The position numbers and the translations under genes are program-made. The notes below the pieces were generated by a model. That model searched no databases. It was given only the letters and a program-made list of their open reading frames with translations, and was not told the origin of the DNA. Shown piece after piece: positions 1 through 6,939 of a stretch of 13,820 nucleotides of DNA (position 1 is the first letter of the stretch; every line of letters starts with the position of its first letter). Source of the stretch: Spirochaetaceae bacterium (lineage in GTDB: Bacteria; Spirochaetota; Spirochaetia; Treponematales; Breznakiellaceae); NCBI GenBank assembly GCA_031255315.1, contig JAIRSS010000132.1:1-13820 (forward strand), written 5' to 3'.

Positions 1-11
1 GGAGGAAACAG

Positions 12-758
12 ATGAAAAACGTGATATTTGTTATTGTTGTATCTCTTCTTGTATTTGGTTGCGTAAGAACGAAAAACGTTAAAAATACCGAAGCCCAATC
101 TGAATATTTAGCCGAATCGGAAAACATGAATATTAAGATGGTAGGTCCTGCGCAGCCACTAGTTGCACCTTCAAACAGTGAACAGGCAATGCAGGCATAT
201 ACAACAGGAACAACATTTTTAAAGGAAAATAATTTGAGTGAGGCTGAAAAATATTTAAAAGAAGCAATTGAATTGGATCCATTATTTGTTGACGCAATGG
301 ATTATCTCGGGATGGTTTACAGAAGACAAAATCGGTTTGATGAAGCAGAGGAGATGTATCTAAGATCAATAGGCATAAATGACGAAAATGTTGTACCATA
401 TCTAAATTTGGCTGTTGTTTATAGAATAAAAAACAAGTTGAATGATGCCTTTGAATTGTACGAAAAAATAATAGATATTGATGAAAAAAACCCTGAATCT
501 TATTACGGTATTGGTGAATTATTTTATATCGTTGGTGATTACGAAAAATCGATGCCATTTTTTGATAAGGCAATTGAATTATATATCGAACAAGATTCAA
601 TGGTTGTTTATGATGCGTTCTATTATAAGGGAATGATTTATTATAAGATAAATAATTATGATGCGGCATTAAAATATTTGGAGGAAGTACAAAAAGTCGA
701 TTCAAATAACCAAACTCTTAAAAAAACAATTAGTGAAATTAAAACTAAAAAAATGTAA
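12..758 (+). CDS. TPR-repeat lipoprotein
   Basis: 248-residue predicted lipoprotein. A short positively charged start and hydrophobic stretch (residues 1-16) end in the lipobox LVFGC with Cys17 as the lipidation site. About 55 mostly unordered residues follow, then roughly five tetratricopeptide repeats (near 58-91, 92-125, 126-159, 160-193 and 200-233) with the usual small and aromatic residues (for example YLGMVYRRQNRFDEAEEMY). TPR proteins bind partner proteins, so this is probably a scaffold on the periplasmic face of a membrane; its partner cannot be told from sequence. The start is secure: GGAGGA at 1-6 lies 5 bases ahead of ATG. The gene is far more AT-rich than the genes at 1160-12573, suggesting a different origin or a poorly conserved accessory gene. 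It stands alone, and its upstream region lies outside the window. Confident on architecture, not on role. Confidence 0.9.
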   Translation: MKNVIFVIVVSLLVFGCVRTKNVKNTEAQSEYLAESENMNIKMVGPAQPLVAPSNSEQAMQAYTTGTTFLKENNLSEAEKYLKEAIELDPLFVDAMDYLGMVYRRQNRFDEAEEMYLRSIGINDENVVPYLNLAVVYRIKNKLNDAFELYEKIIDIDEKNPESYYGIGELFYIVGDYEKSMPFFDKAIELYIEQDSMVVYDAFYYKGMIYYKINNYDAALKYLEEVQKVDSNNQTLKKTISEIKTKKM

Positions 759-802
759 AAGCTATGCCGATGCGCTCCACGCCCACGGTTCACTCCAGCC
801 AC

Positions 803-856
803 GGTTTGCCAGCCCTGGTCTTTGCTACGCAAAGACCTTATTCGGGCCGCCAAACC
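803..856. repeat. Imperfect inverted repeat with nested perfect hairpin
   Basis: Bases 803-815 pair with 844-856 at 11 of 13 positions (GGTTTGCCAGCCC against GGGCCGCCAAACC). Inside lies a perfect 9-base stem, GGTCTTTGC (817-825) with GCAAAGACC (829-837), closed by a 3-base loop. It is GC-rich in an AT-rich setting and lies 45 bases after the lipoprotein stop codon. Its right arm is also the left arm of the terminator-like hairpin at 846-884, so the two folds exclude each other. Confidence 0.7.
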
Positions 857-892
857 ATCGTAAACAGCCGAAACGTTAGGCGGCATTTTTTT
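846..892 (+). terminator. Candidate intrinsic terminator after the TPR lipoprotein gene
   Basis: GCCGCC (846-851) pairs with GGCGGC (879-884). The stem extends by AAC/GTT after one mismatch, with a loop of about 19 bases, and is followed by A and seven T (886-892). It lies about 90 bases beyond the stop codon at 758. The loop is larger than usual and the stem competes with the upstream palindrome, so termination is likely but not certain. Confidence 0.5.
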
Positions 893-946
893 CCGAAGTT
901 TTTTGGAAATATGAGAATGCTGCGGAGTATTAGTGAAAAATAACAC

Positions 947-974
947 TTGTTTTTTTTCAAAAAATTTATATTAT
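947..974 (+). promoter_or_regulatory. Weak promoter-like sequence in AT-rich patch
   Basis: TTGTTT (947-952) and TATTAT (969-974) are 16 bases apart and resemble sigma70 -35 and -10 boxes at 4/6 and 5/6 positions. No plus-strand gene follows; a transcript would run through the repeat hairpins and antisense to the end of the MptE-like operon. In such AT-rich DNA a chance match is quite possible. Confidence 0.2.
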
Positions 975-976
975 AA

Positions 977-992
977 GAGGCTGGTCCAAAAC
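977..992 (+). repeat. GAGGCTG-TCCAAAA dispersed repeat, copy 1
   Basis: GAGGCTGGTCCAAAAC followed by CGT. The same core recurs at 8412-8425, at 10680-10695, inverted at 10739-10754 (where the CGT extension is shared), and in a decayed form at 13674-13682, always between genes. Confidence 0.5.
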
Positions 993-1071
993 CGTAATTT
1001 ATTAAAACGTGAGTTCGGCGGGAAGAAACTCATGTTCAATGCCGTATGCGGGAGTGCGGCAATTTGCCGAG

Positions 1072-1117
1072 CGAAGCAATCCAGCGAAGCGGGCGCCCGT
1101 CTGGATTGCCCGCCGCC
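1072..1117. repeat. GCAATCCAG palindromic repeat, copy 1
   Basis: GCAATCCAG (1076-1084) and CTGGATTGC (1101-1109) form a perfect 9-base stem around a 16-base GC-rich loop. The element starts CGAAG and ends CGCCGCC. A second copy at 12705-12749 keeps both arms and both edges while the loop has drifted, which suggests that the stem is what matters. Seen from the minus strand it lies about 50 bases after the end of the MptE-like operon. Confidence 0.75.
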
Positions 1118-1159
1118 TGACCCCCGGTTCAGCCCTCCGGCAATCTTCGGAAACGGGCC

Positions 1160-2863
1160 TTAACGCGCCCTTTTCAGTACCGCGTCCAGTTCTTTTACGG
1201 AATAGTCCCGGGCCGCTTCCAGCGCTTCCGGGGCGGTCAGTCCGGGGCGGCGGCGTTGTACGGCGGCGCAGGCGGGGAGCAGGGTGAGCAGGATGCGGTT
1301 TTCCTGTTCCGTCCGTTCCCGGAGGAAATTCGTTATGTCTTGGCCGGGCCGGGGGAGCGCGGCGATTTCCCTCCGGTAGTTCTCAAGGAATTCCCCGGCG
1401 CGTGCGGACGCCTGGCCTGCGGTAAAAAGACGCAGGACTTCCCGGCGTCCAGGTGTTTTTTGGGGCAGGCTGAGGGGAGCCCCCCGGCCGGGGATTGCGG
1501 TTAGAACAGCGTCCAGGGAACGAGCCTTTGCCTCCAGCCGTTCGCGGAAGATTTGCAGAGGGGGGGCGGCGTAATACCAGGAACCATCTTCCCGTTTGTA
1601 TTTCGCCAGGGAGGAAGTCCGGTAGAGGAAGGCTGACGCCTGGGCTTCCTGGGGGTCGAGCCGGGTTTGCCGTACTTCAAAATAGGGATGGATATAGGTT
1701 CCCCGTGCGTAGGTCTTCCCTTGGGGGTAGGAGAAATCGGCTCCGTACAGTTCGATGTTCTCCGCTCCCAGGTATTCCGCCAGGGACACCGCCGCGTAGG
1801 TTACGTTGGCTCCCGAAGTGTCTATCACCGGAAAAGACCGCCAGTATCGGGAGATATACTGAGTCAAAGGATGACCGCCTGAGAAAAACCGGGGATTCCC
1901 GCTCAGGGAGGCCAGGAGGGGGGGGCTTGCCAGGTCCAAAAACAGGGGAATGTCCTGGGGAAGGCCCGCCATAAAATGGTAGTAACTGATGTGCTGGCAG
2001 TCAATCGAAACGACCGCGTCAGGCGTAAGGCCCCGGCGCAACAGAGCGGGGAGAGCGGTGTCCGCAGCGATGACGAACCGGGACGCCCGGGTTTCCTCAA
2101 GGCGGGGCATTTGCTCGTCCAGAGAAGGTCCTGCGGCGCAAACAGCCGCCCGGCGTACCGGAGGCAGCGGGCGGGATGGACCTTCCGCCTGGAAAAGATT
2201 CCTGATGATATTGGAAAACCAGCGGGTTCCGAAGTAGGCCTGTACCGAATAATCTCCGGCAAGCTGGTCGACGGCTTTTTTTACCGCCTCCCCGGCCCGG
2301 CCAAAGTTCCGGGGATCAAGTTCCGCCCTGGCCCGCAGGGGGACGACCCGAATGCCTCCGTAGAGAGCGGGCTGGTATGTTTCCAGGATGAAACTTTCCA
2401 GGGCTTCCGGGGCGGGGTCCACCAGGATATGAACCCGGGGGTCCTGAAAGATATGGATGTACTCTCGTGAAGCGAATAATTCCGCTACCCCGTGTATATC
2501 GTAATCCACTATCAAAAGGCGGTGTATATCCGTTCTGCCCAGAGCCGCCTGGACGCAATAGCCGCCGCCCAGCCCAAAAAGGACGAGATACCCGGCGGTT
2601 TGGCCGTCCCCCGGAATACTCCGGGCCCCGCCCAGGGCTGCGGCTATGATCCGTTCCCCCTCCCGGCGGGGGTTCATGAGAGAGTGGAGGGGATGGGCCG
2701 CGCCGGAGGAGTCCGCCAGAGCGGGCACCGGATCGCCTGAGCGGGCGTCGAGGAACCGGTAACGCCCGTTGGTTGTTACCGCTCCCGACAGCCGGGAACA
2801 CAAGGCCGGGTTCTTCTGCGCCAGGGCCAGCAGGTTCCGCTCGAAAAGGTATTGTCTATTCAT
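1160..2863 (-). CDS. MptE-like (DUF115/Maf-type) protein B
   Basis: 567-residue cytoplasmic protein of the MptE-like/DUF115 superfamily, which includes Maf flagellin glycosyltransferases and archaeal 6-hydroxymethylpterin diphosphokinases. The superfamily core is visible: AAGPSLDE (243-250), ADTALPALL (267-275), TPDAVVSID (280-288), and IELYGADF (370-377) followed by a GKTYARGTY segment. The N-terminal part (MNRQYLFERNLLAL) and a GLGGGY loop (97-102) match the spirochaete Maf-like layout. By homology it probably transfers a nucleotide-activated sugar, possibly a nonulosonic acid, to flagellin or another surface protein; the substrate cannot be read from sequence. I chose ATG at 2863, overlapping the end of the upstream paralogue by 8 bases. 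An in-frame ATG at 2938 would add 25 residues that lie wholly inside that gene and lacks a ribosome-binding site. Last gene of the four-gene operon. Confidence 0.8.
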   Translation of the reverse strand: MNRQYLFERNLLALAQKNPALCSRLSGAVTTNGRYRFLDARSGDPVPALADSSGAAHPLHSLMNPRREGERIIAAALGGARSIPGDGQTAGYLVLFGLGGGYCVQAALGRTDIHRLLIVDYDIHGVAELFASREYIHIFQDPRVHILVDPAPEALESFILETYQPALYGGIRVVPLRARAELDPRNFGRAGEAVKKAVDQLAGDYSVQAYFGTRWFSNIIRNLFQAEGPSRPLPPVRRAAVCAAGPSLDEQMPRLEETRASRFVIAADTALPALLRRGLTPDAVVSIDCQHISYYHFMAGLPQDIPLFLDLASPPLLASLSGNPRFFSGGHPLTQYISRYWRSFPVIDTSGANVTYAAVSLAEYLGAENIELYGADFSYPQGKTYARGTYIHPYFEVRQTRLDPQEAQASAFLYRTSSLAKYKREDGSWYYAAPPLQIFRERLEAKARSLDAVLTAIPGRGAPLSLPQKTPGRREVLRLFTAGQASARAGEFLENYRREIAALPRPGQDITNFLRERTEQENRILLTLLPACAAVQRRRPGLTAPEALEAARDYSVKELDAVLKRAR

Positions 2864-4379
2864 CCCGGGTTCGTCCCCCCCGCCGGGCAGCCAGCCCGTT
2901 GATTTCCCTGATGAGCTGTTCCAATGGAGGCTCTTCACCGCCGGGAAAGAGGAGGGACGCCAGCTCCCGGCGGATCGCTAAAGCCGGCCCGGATGCGTCC
3001 AGCAGGCCCGTCAGGACCCGGACCGTTTCACCTGAGATGTCCGGCGCCCGGCGGAAGACCCTCGTTTTTATACGGGCGCGCCCCATCCCCTGCGTCCCTT
3101 CATAGCTTTCCGGCGCGTCCCCCGATGGAAGGGCGTCAAAAACCGGGTTGTTTTTTCCCAGGGAACGAATGCGTCCGGGATAGGCCCTAAGCTGTCCGCC
3201 GAACCATTCAGCGTAAACCCGGCGGCTCCCGGAAGCGGATAATTGTCCCGCCCGGTCAAAGGCTTGGGAGTACCGTGGAGTAAGACGGGTCGCCCCGTCC
3301 TCATAGAAACGATCCAGCGCGTACGGCCGTGCGTGGGTCTTTATATCTTCGTTGGAAAGATCCAAACCGGCGAGGAAGACCCCCCCCGTGGTACAGCAAA
3401 GGGCCAGATCCAGGGCTGAAGCGGCAACGGTTCCCCGTTGGGGAAAAACCAACCGGGGGACGCCCAGCGCTTTCAGCGCCGCCTCCTGCCAGCGGCTCCC
3501 ATCGCTCAGGGGGAGGACGGGAAAATCGCTGTATTGGCAGGGCAGAGCGGCGGTGAGGGATGCCGCGAGGAAGAAGGGGCCGCCCTTCGCGCGGCCCAGG
3601 GCGCAGCGCCAGGCTTCCCAAAGGTGGAACTTCGCCCAGCCGCCGCCATCGGTGCCGATCACCAGGTCCGGCGCGATACCCCCCGCCGCAAGGGCGGGGA
3701 CGGAGGAGGATGCCGCGAGGACCGTCGCCCCCTTCTGTTGCATGTCCGCTATGAGCGGAAGAACCCCTTCCAGGCCGGGCCCCGCGCCGGTGATAATCCA
3801 CGGACCTGAACCGGGGAGGATGCTGAAAAAAACCCGGAGGGTGCTGATGTTTCTAAAAAAATTCCTGACCCAGCGGCGGCCAAAACCGCTGACGGTACGG
3901 GCGTTAGCATCTATCCTGCGCAGAAACGTTACGGCTGTTTCCAGAAGGTCCCGGTAGGCCGCCCCGTAAGCCGCCAAAGCAGGCCGCCATTCCACTATTT
4001 TTACCGCCCTGATCCCGATGTCAGGGATCTCCTGTTCCAGGAATTCCGTGCAGGAAAGCCCCGATCCGGGGGACCACCGGACCGTATTTTCCCCGGATTC
4101 ACAAGGAAACCGGGTAAAGAAATCCGAAACATGGAGGGCGATGATTTTTGCCAGGGGAAAAACCCGCCGCAACGCCGGAATGATATAGCCCAAACCCGGT
4201 TCAATCAGAATAAGGAATTGTATTTTTTCACCGGGTTTACCAGACTCCCCTTCGGTGAAATTGAGAGCCCTAATGTATTTTTCCCCTTCCCCGGCGGGAT
4301 CATACCGGGAATGAAGGGATTTTTCCCCTACAAAAACGGTAGACAGACCGGTTCCCGCCGCAGCGAGGCGTTCCCTCAT
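2856..4379 (-). CDS. MptE-like (DUF115/Maf-type) protein A
   Basis: 507-residue paralogue of the next gene, also DUF115/MptE-like. Recognisable pieces are SLHSRYDP (21-28), a Rossmann-like entry IITGAGPGLEG (195-205), PALAAGGIAPDLVIGTDGG (228-246) and VFLAGLDLS (334-342), followed by a THARPYALDRFYEDG segment. Its nucleotide-binding loop reads GAGPGLE where protein B has AAGPSLD, and the sequences outside the core have little in common, so the pair is old and probably not redundant. The likely role is glycosyl or nonulosonic acid transfer to flagellin or a surface protein, by family only. The start is uncertain. ATG at 4379 lies one base after the upstream stop codon (TAATATG) and matches where the conserved sequence begins. 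ATG at 4445 would add 22 residues overlapping the upstream gene. Neither has a clear ribosome-binding site, fitting translational coupling. Confidence 0.75.
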   Translation of the reverse strand: MRERLAAAGTGLSTVFVGEKSLHSRYDPAGEGEKYIRALNFTEGESGKPGEKIQFLILIEPGLGYIIPALRRVFPLAKIIALHVSDFFTRFPCESGENTVRWSPGSGLSCTEFLEQEIPDIGIRAVKIVEWRPALAAYGAAYRDLLETAVTFLRRIDANARTVSGFGRRWVRNFFRNISTLRVFFSILPGSGPWIITGAGPGLEGVLPLIADMQQKGATVLAASSSVPALAAGGIAPDLVIGTDGGGWAKFHLWEAWRCALGRAKGGPFFLAASLTAALPCQYSDFPVLPLSDGSRWQEAALKALGVPRLVFPQRGTVAASALDLALCCTTGGVFLAGLDLSNEDIKTHARPYALDRFYEDGATRLTPRYSQAFDRAGQLSASGSRRVYAEWFGGQLRAYPGRIRSLGKNNPVFDALPSGDAPESYEGTQGMGRARIKTRVFRRAPDISGETVRVLTGLLDASGPALAIRRELASLLFPGGEEPPLEQLIREINGLAARRGGRTRDE

Positions 4380-4380
4380 A

Positions 4381-4797
4381 TTATAGGCAGGACTGTATCC
4401 TGGAGAGGGCCTCTTCCGGAGAGCCGGCTTCAAAACTTGCAACAACCCGGGTTTTCAGCGACTTGGTCAAGCGGTGCGTTAAGAGTTCCCGGTCCAGCGT
4501 TTTAGAAAAGAGGATGAGGATGTTTTTTGAAGGCAGACCGACGGCTTTACCGAAAGAAGCGGACATAGAATCCGCTGCGGCGAAAAACTTTTCAAAGCCC
4601 GCCTCCTCCAGGTACTCAGGCGGTCCCAAAACTATTCCCTGGCACGGCGAATTGGGCCAATACCGCAGGATACTGTCCCGCAGATCCTCCGGGCTGACAA
4701 CCTCGTTGGGATATGCCGCAGAAACCTGAGCGCCCCGGGCCTCTCCCGAAGAGAAACCCGACGGATTGACGGTAATGGCCTTGTGTAGGAGTCCCAT
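4381..4797 (-). CDS. Conserved-looking hypothetical protein in MptE-like operon
   Basis: 138-residue soluble protein that I do not recognise. It has no signal peptide or membrane segment. It looks like a small alpha/beta domain: a VVSPEDLRDSILRYWP helix, GIVLGPPEYLEEAGFEKFF, a NILILFSKTLD strand-and-loop, and a closing EEALSRIQSCL helix. Its ATG shares one base with the stop of the upstream acidic-protein gene (TAATG), and its stop is one base from the likely start of MptE-like protein A, so expression is probably coupled to both. That context suggests a partner or regulator of the MptE-like proteins, but no motif shows a reaction. Confidence 0.8.
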   Translation of the reverse strand: MGLLHKAITVNPSGFSSGEARGAQVSAAYPNEVVSPEDLRDSILRYWPNSPCQGIVLGPPEYLEEAGFEKFFAAADSMSASFGKAVGLPSKNILILFSKTLDRELLTHRLTKSLKTRVVASFEAGSPEEALSRIQSCL

Positions 4798-6713
4798 TAT
4801 GCTAACCCCAGATCCTCAAACAGTTTTTTATACGTGTCGAAATATGCTGATTTGGCGAATTCCTCAATTTTATCTTCCGGAAGGGACTCCAGAAGTTGAT
4901 CCATGTAAGAAAGCACGCTCCGCAGTTCAACTTTGATATTTGATGGAATAGCCGACACATCCACCGCCTGCGGCGTTTCCGCAGAAGCCGCTTTTTGGGG
5001 CGCTGCTTCAACCGGCGGTGAAATCTCACCGGCGGTTTCCTCTTCGGGCGGCGTTTCTCCGACTTCCGCCTCTTCGGGAACCGGCTCTATGCCGACGGGG
5101 ACCGTATCCTCCGAAACAGCTTCAGGTTCCAGAATATCTTCAGCGGCAGGAAAATCCGCAACGCTTTCGGGAACATCGCCAACCGCCGCGTTTTCTTCCG
5201 GGGACGGGATGTCTACAGCGTCGTCCGGCGGCTCAACCAGGAAACCTTCAGGAATAACCTGATCGTACACCCCGTCGTCCAGAGCATCCCCGCCCGTCCC
5301 CTGGGCGTCATCAGCGGACGGCATATCAATGAAATCATCAATGGAAAAGTCATCGCTATCCAAAAGATCGCCGTCCAGGGAGAACTCACCGGAACCAATC
5401 TCATCCGCCCCGCCGGAATCATCCGGAGTTAATTCGATTTCCTCATAACCGCCGTCATCGGGACCATGTTCGTTATCACTATTGGCACTAGACCCGCCGT
5501 CGTCCTGGGGGTTTAGCGCTTCATCTTCCATTTCATCATCTATGGCTGGAATTTCTATATCCGCGTCTAAATCAGGGGAAAAATTTTCCAGAGACGGTTC
5601 CTCAAGGGAATCCCCGTTCAATTCGTCCGGCAGCTCCGGCTCTTCAACAGGCGCGTCCTCAAATTCGAAGGGAGAATCGCCGGAAAAGGCGTCATCAGCA
5701 AAGCCGTCAAAGGAAGAATCCAATACATCGTCTTCTGGTAAATCATCCAATAAGGGCGCGTCCATAACCGCCGCTTGGTCTTCCTCCAGGAAGCCGGCGT
5801 CCTCCGGCATCGGCGTAAGGGGTTCTACCCCTTCTTCCCTCAGGGTCTGCAATTCGGGGGAAATTTCAAGGTTTTCAGCGGAGAAGGCAAAGGAATCATC
5901 CGGCTCCGGAAAATCCTCCTGGGCCGCGCCGTCCTCCACAAACGGCTCCGCGCCATCAGGGGAGGCGGACGCTTCGTCCGGGGTTTCGGGTTCTCCCCCG
6001 GAGAAGGGTACTGGTTCAGAATCAGCGGCCGCTCCCGGAGGCGGCGCCCCGGCTTCCTCCGTAAACTCCGCGGTATTGAGGATGGTGTTGAGTTCTTCTC
6101 CGGTAAGGGCGATTATTTCGTCTTCCTCTTCATCATCATCAAAAAATCCGCCCCCGGTTTGTTCCTCCGGCTTAACCGATGGACGGCTGCTCTGGGAAAG
6201 TTCCTGCTTCAGGCTGGATAGTTCATGTTTGATCGCCGAAAGTTCCTCCACTATCTTCATCAGGAGTTGGGTGGAAAGATCAACGGGCTTTCCCGAATTT
6301 TCCGCGGGAGATGAGGCGGGATCCTCTTGAGGTTCCGGCTCAGGGAGAAAATCCTCCGCGGGGATGCCGGGAAGGCCGTCCTCCTCAAGGGCGTCGGCGC
6401 TTTCAGCAACCGGCGCCGGTTCTTCCGTTCCTTCGTCAGCCGAAGCCGCGGTGAAATCCGCTGGATTGGGCATATCCAGTATACTTTCGGATATACCCAG
6501 CTCTGCGATAACGTCATCAAAATCCGGCAAGTCAGCCATCAGATCCGAGGAAAAATCCTCCTCCGGATTCGCGGTTTCCCGGGTATCATTATTATTTACG
6601 GATGAAGGGTCTTGAGGATCGCTTTTCACCCAGACCCCGTATTCATCAAGCTCTTCTGACGATCCTACTGTACCGCGATCATAATATATTGAAGGATCCT
6701 TCTCATTCGCCAT
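4797..6713 (-). CDS. Large acidic low-complexity protein with conserved-looking ends
   Basis: 638 residues, very rich in Glu, Asp, Pro, Ser and Ala, and almost certainly disordered for most of its length. No signal peptide or membrane segment is visible. Ordered pieces stand out: an N-terminal segment with ELDEYGVWVKSDPQD (21-35); a leucine-rich heptad stretch (about 145-175, with MKIVEELSAIKHELSSLK) likely to form a coiled coil; a short EIIALTGEELNTILNTAEF motif (about 199-217); and a C-terminal helical segment over the last 45 residues (VLSYMDQLLESLPEDKIEEF, then YFDTYKKLFEDLGLA). Short ordered ends on a long acidic linker suggest a scaffold or tether. It is the first gene of the operon with the two MptE-like proteins. 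The start is supported by GAGGGAG about 6 bases upstream. Function unknown. Confidence 0.85.
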   Translation of the reverse strand: MANEKDPSIYYDRGTVGSSEELDEYGVWVKSDPQDPSSVNNNDTRETANPEEDFSSDLMADLPDFDDVIAELGISESILDMPNPADFTAASADEGTEEPAPVAESADALEEDGLPGIPAEDFLPEPEPQEDPASSPAENSGKPVDLSTQLLMKIVEELSAIKHELSSLKQELSQSSRPSVKPEEQTGGGFFDDDEEEDEIIALTGEELNTILNTAEFTEEAGAPPPGAAADSEPVPFSGGEPETPDEASASPDGAEPFVEDGAAQEDFPEPDDSFAFSAENLEISPELQTLREEGVEPLTPMPEDAGFLEEDQAAVMDAPLLDDLPEDDVLDSSFDGFADDAFSGDSPFEFEDAPVEEPELPDELNGDSLEEPSLENFSPDLDADIEIPAIDDEMEDEALNPQDDGGSSANSDNEHGPDDGGYEEIELTPDDSGGADEIGSGEFSLDGDLLDSDDFSIDDFIDMPSADDAQGTGGDALDDGVYDQVIPEGFLVEPPDDAVDIPSPEENAAVGDVPESVADFPAAEDILEPEAVSEDTVPVGIEPVPEEAEVGETPPEEETAGEISPPVEAAPQKAASAETPQAVDVSAIPSNIKVELRSVLSYMDQLLESLPEDKIEEFAKSAYFDTYKKLFEDLGLA

Positions 6714-6852
6714 GAACCACTCCCTCTACAAGTATACTTCTCATAATCATTATCGACTCCAATCCGGCAACACTGAAGATTATTTATACGAATCATACGC
6801 GGTGTTCAGCCAGACTGCTCGTTACGGAATTAGCCTTTTCTATCTACCTGCT

Positions 6853-6882
6853 ATGGTAACTTACCGGTTTTCCTATTGTCAA
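6853..6882 (-). promoter_or_regulatory. Sigma70-like promoter for the acidic/MptE-like operon
   Basis: On the minus strand, a perfect TTGACA (6882-6877) and TACCAT (6858-6853, 4/6 match to TATAAT) are 18 bases apart. Transcription would begin near 6846, giving a leader of about 130 bases before ATG at 6713. It is the best promoter-like sequence in the divergent 226-base gap; I see no comparably good one for the plus-strand gene. Confidence 0.45.
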
Positions 6883-6939
6883 TGGAGCGCGCCCGTTTAG
6901 TCCGGTTAATACGAGCGCGGAGCATCGTCCGGGATTATT

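Larger units (their letters stand above)
759..1159. other. 401-base spacer with palindromes, no gene
   Basis: No convincing gene lies between the TPR lipoprotein and the convergent end of the MptE-like operon. The spacer holds a GC-rich imperfect palindrome (803-856), an overlapping terminator-like hairpin with a T7 run (846-892), an AT-rich patch with a promoter-like sequence (947-974), one copy of a GAGGCTG-type repeat (977-992), a TGAGTT/AACTCA hairpin (about 1011-1032), and a GCAATCCAG/CTGGATTGC repeat hairpin (1076-1109). Open frames here lack ribosome-binding sites and run through the palindromes, so I treat them as spurious. Confidence 0.7.

Noticed and set aside
656..946. 96-codon minus-strand open frame over the palindromes after the TPR gene.
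   Set aside because: It overlaps the end of a convincing gene and the palindrome, and has no ribosome-binding site.
759..1159. tRNA, tmRNA or other standard RNA genes in the spacers (also checked 10490-10848, 12574-12928 and 13538-13820).
   Set aside because: No T-arm sequence, CCA end, tmRNA ends, or SRP/RNase P signature was seen; the hairpins are explained by repeats and terminators.
5482..6330. 282-codon plus-strand open frame rich in Ser and Gly.
   Set aside because: It is the mirror of the acidic Glu/Asp-rich coding strand, where antisense frames tend to stay open; it shows no start signal or domain.
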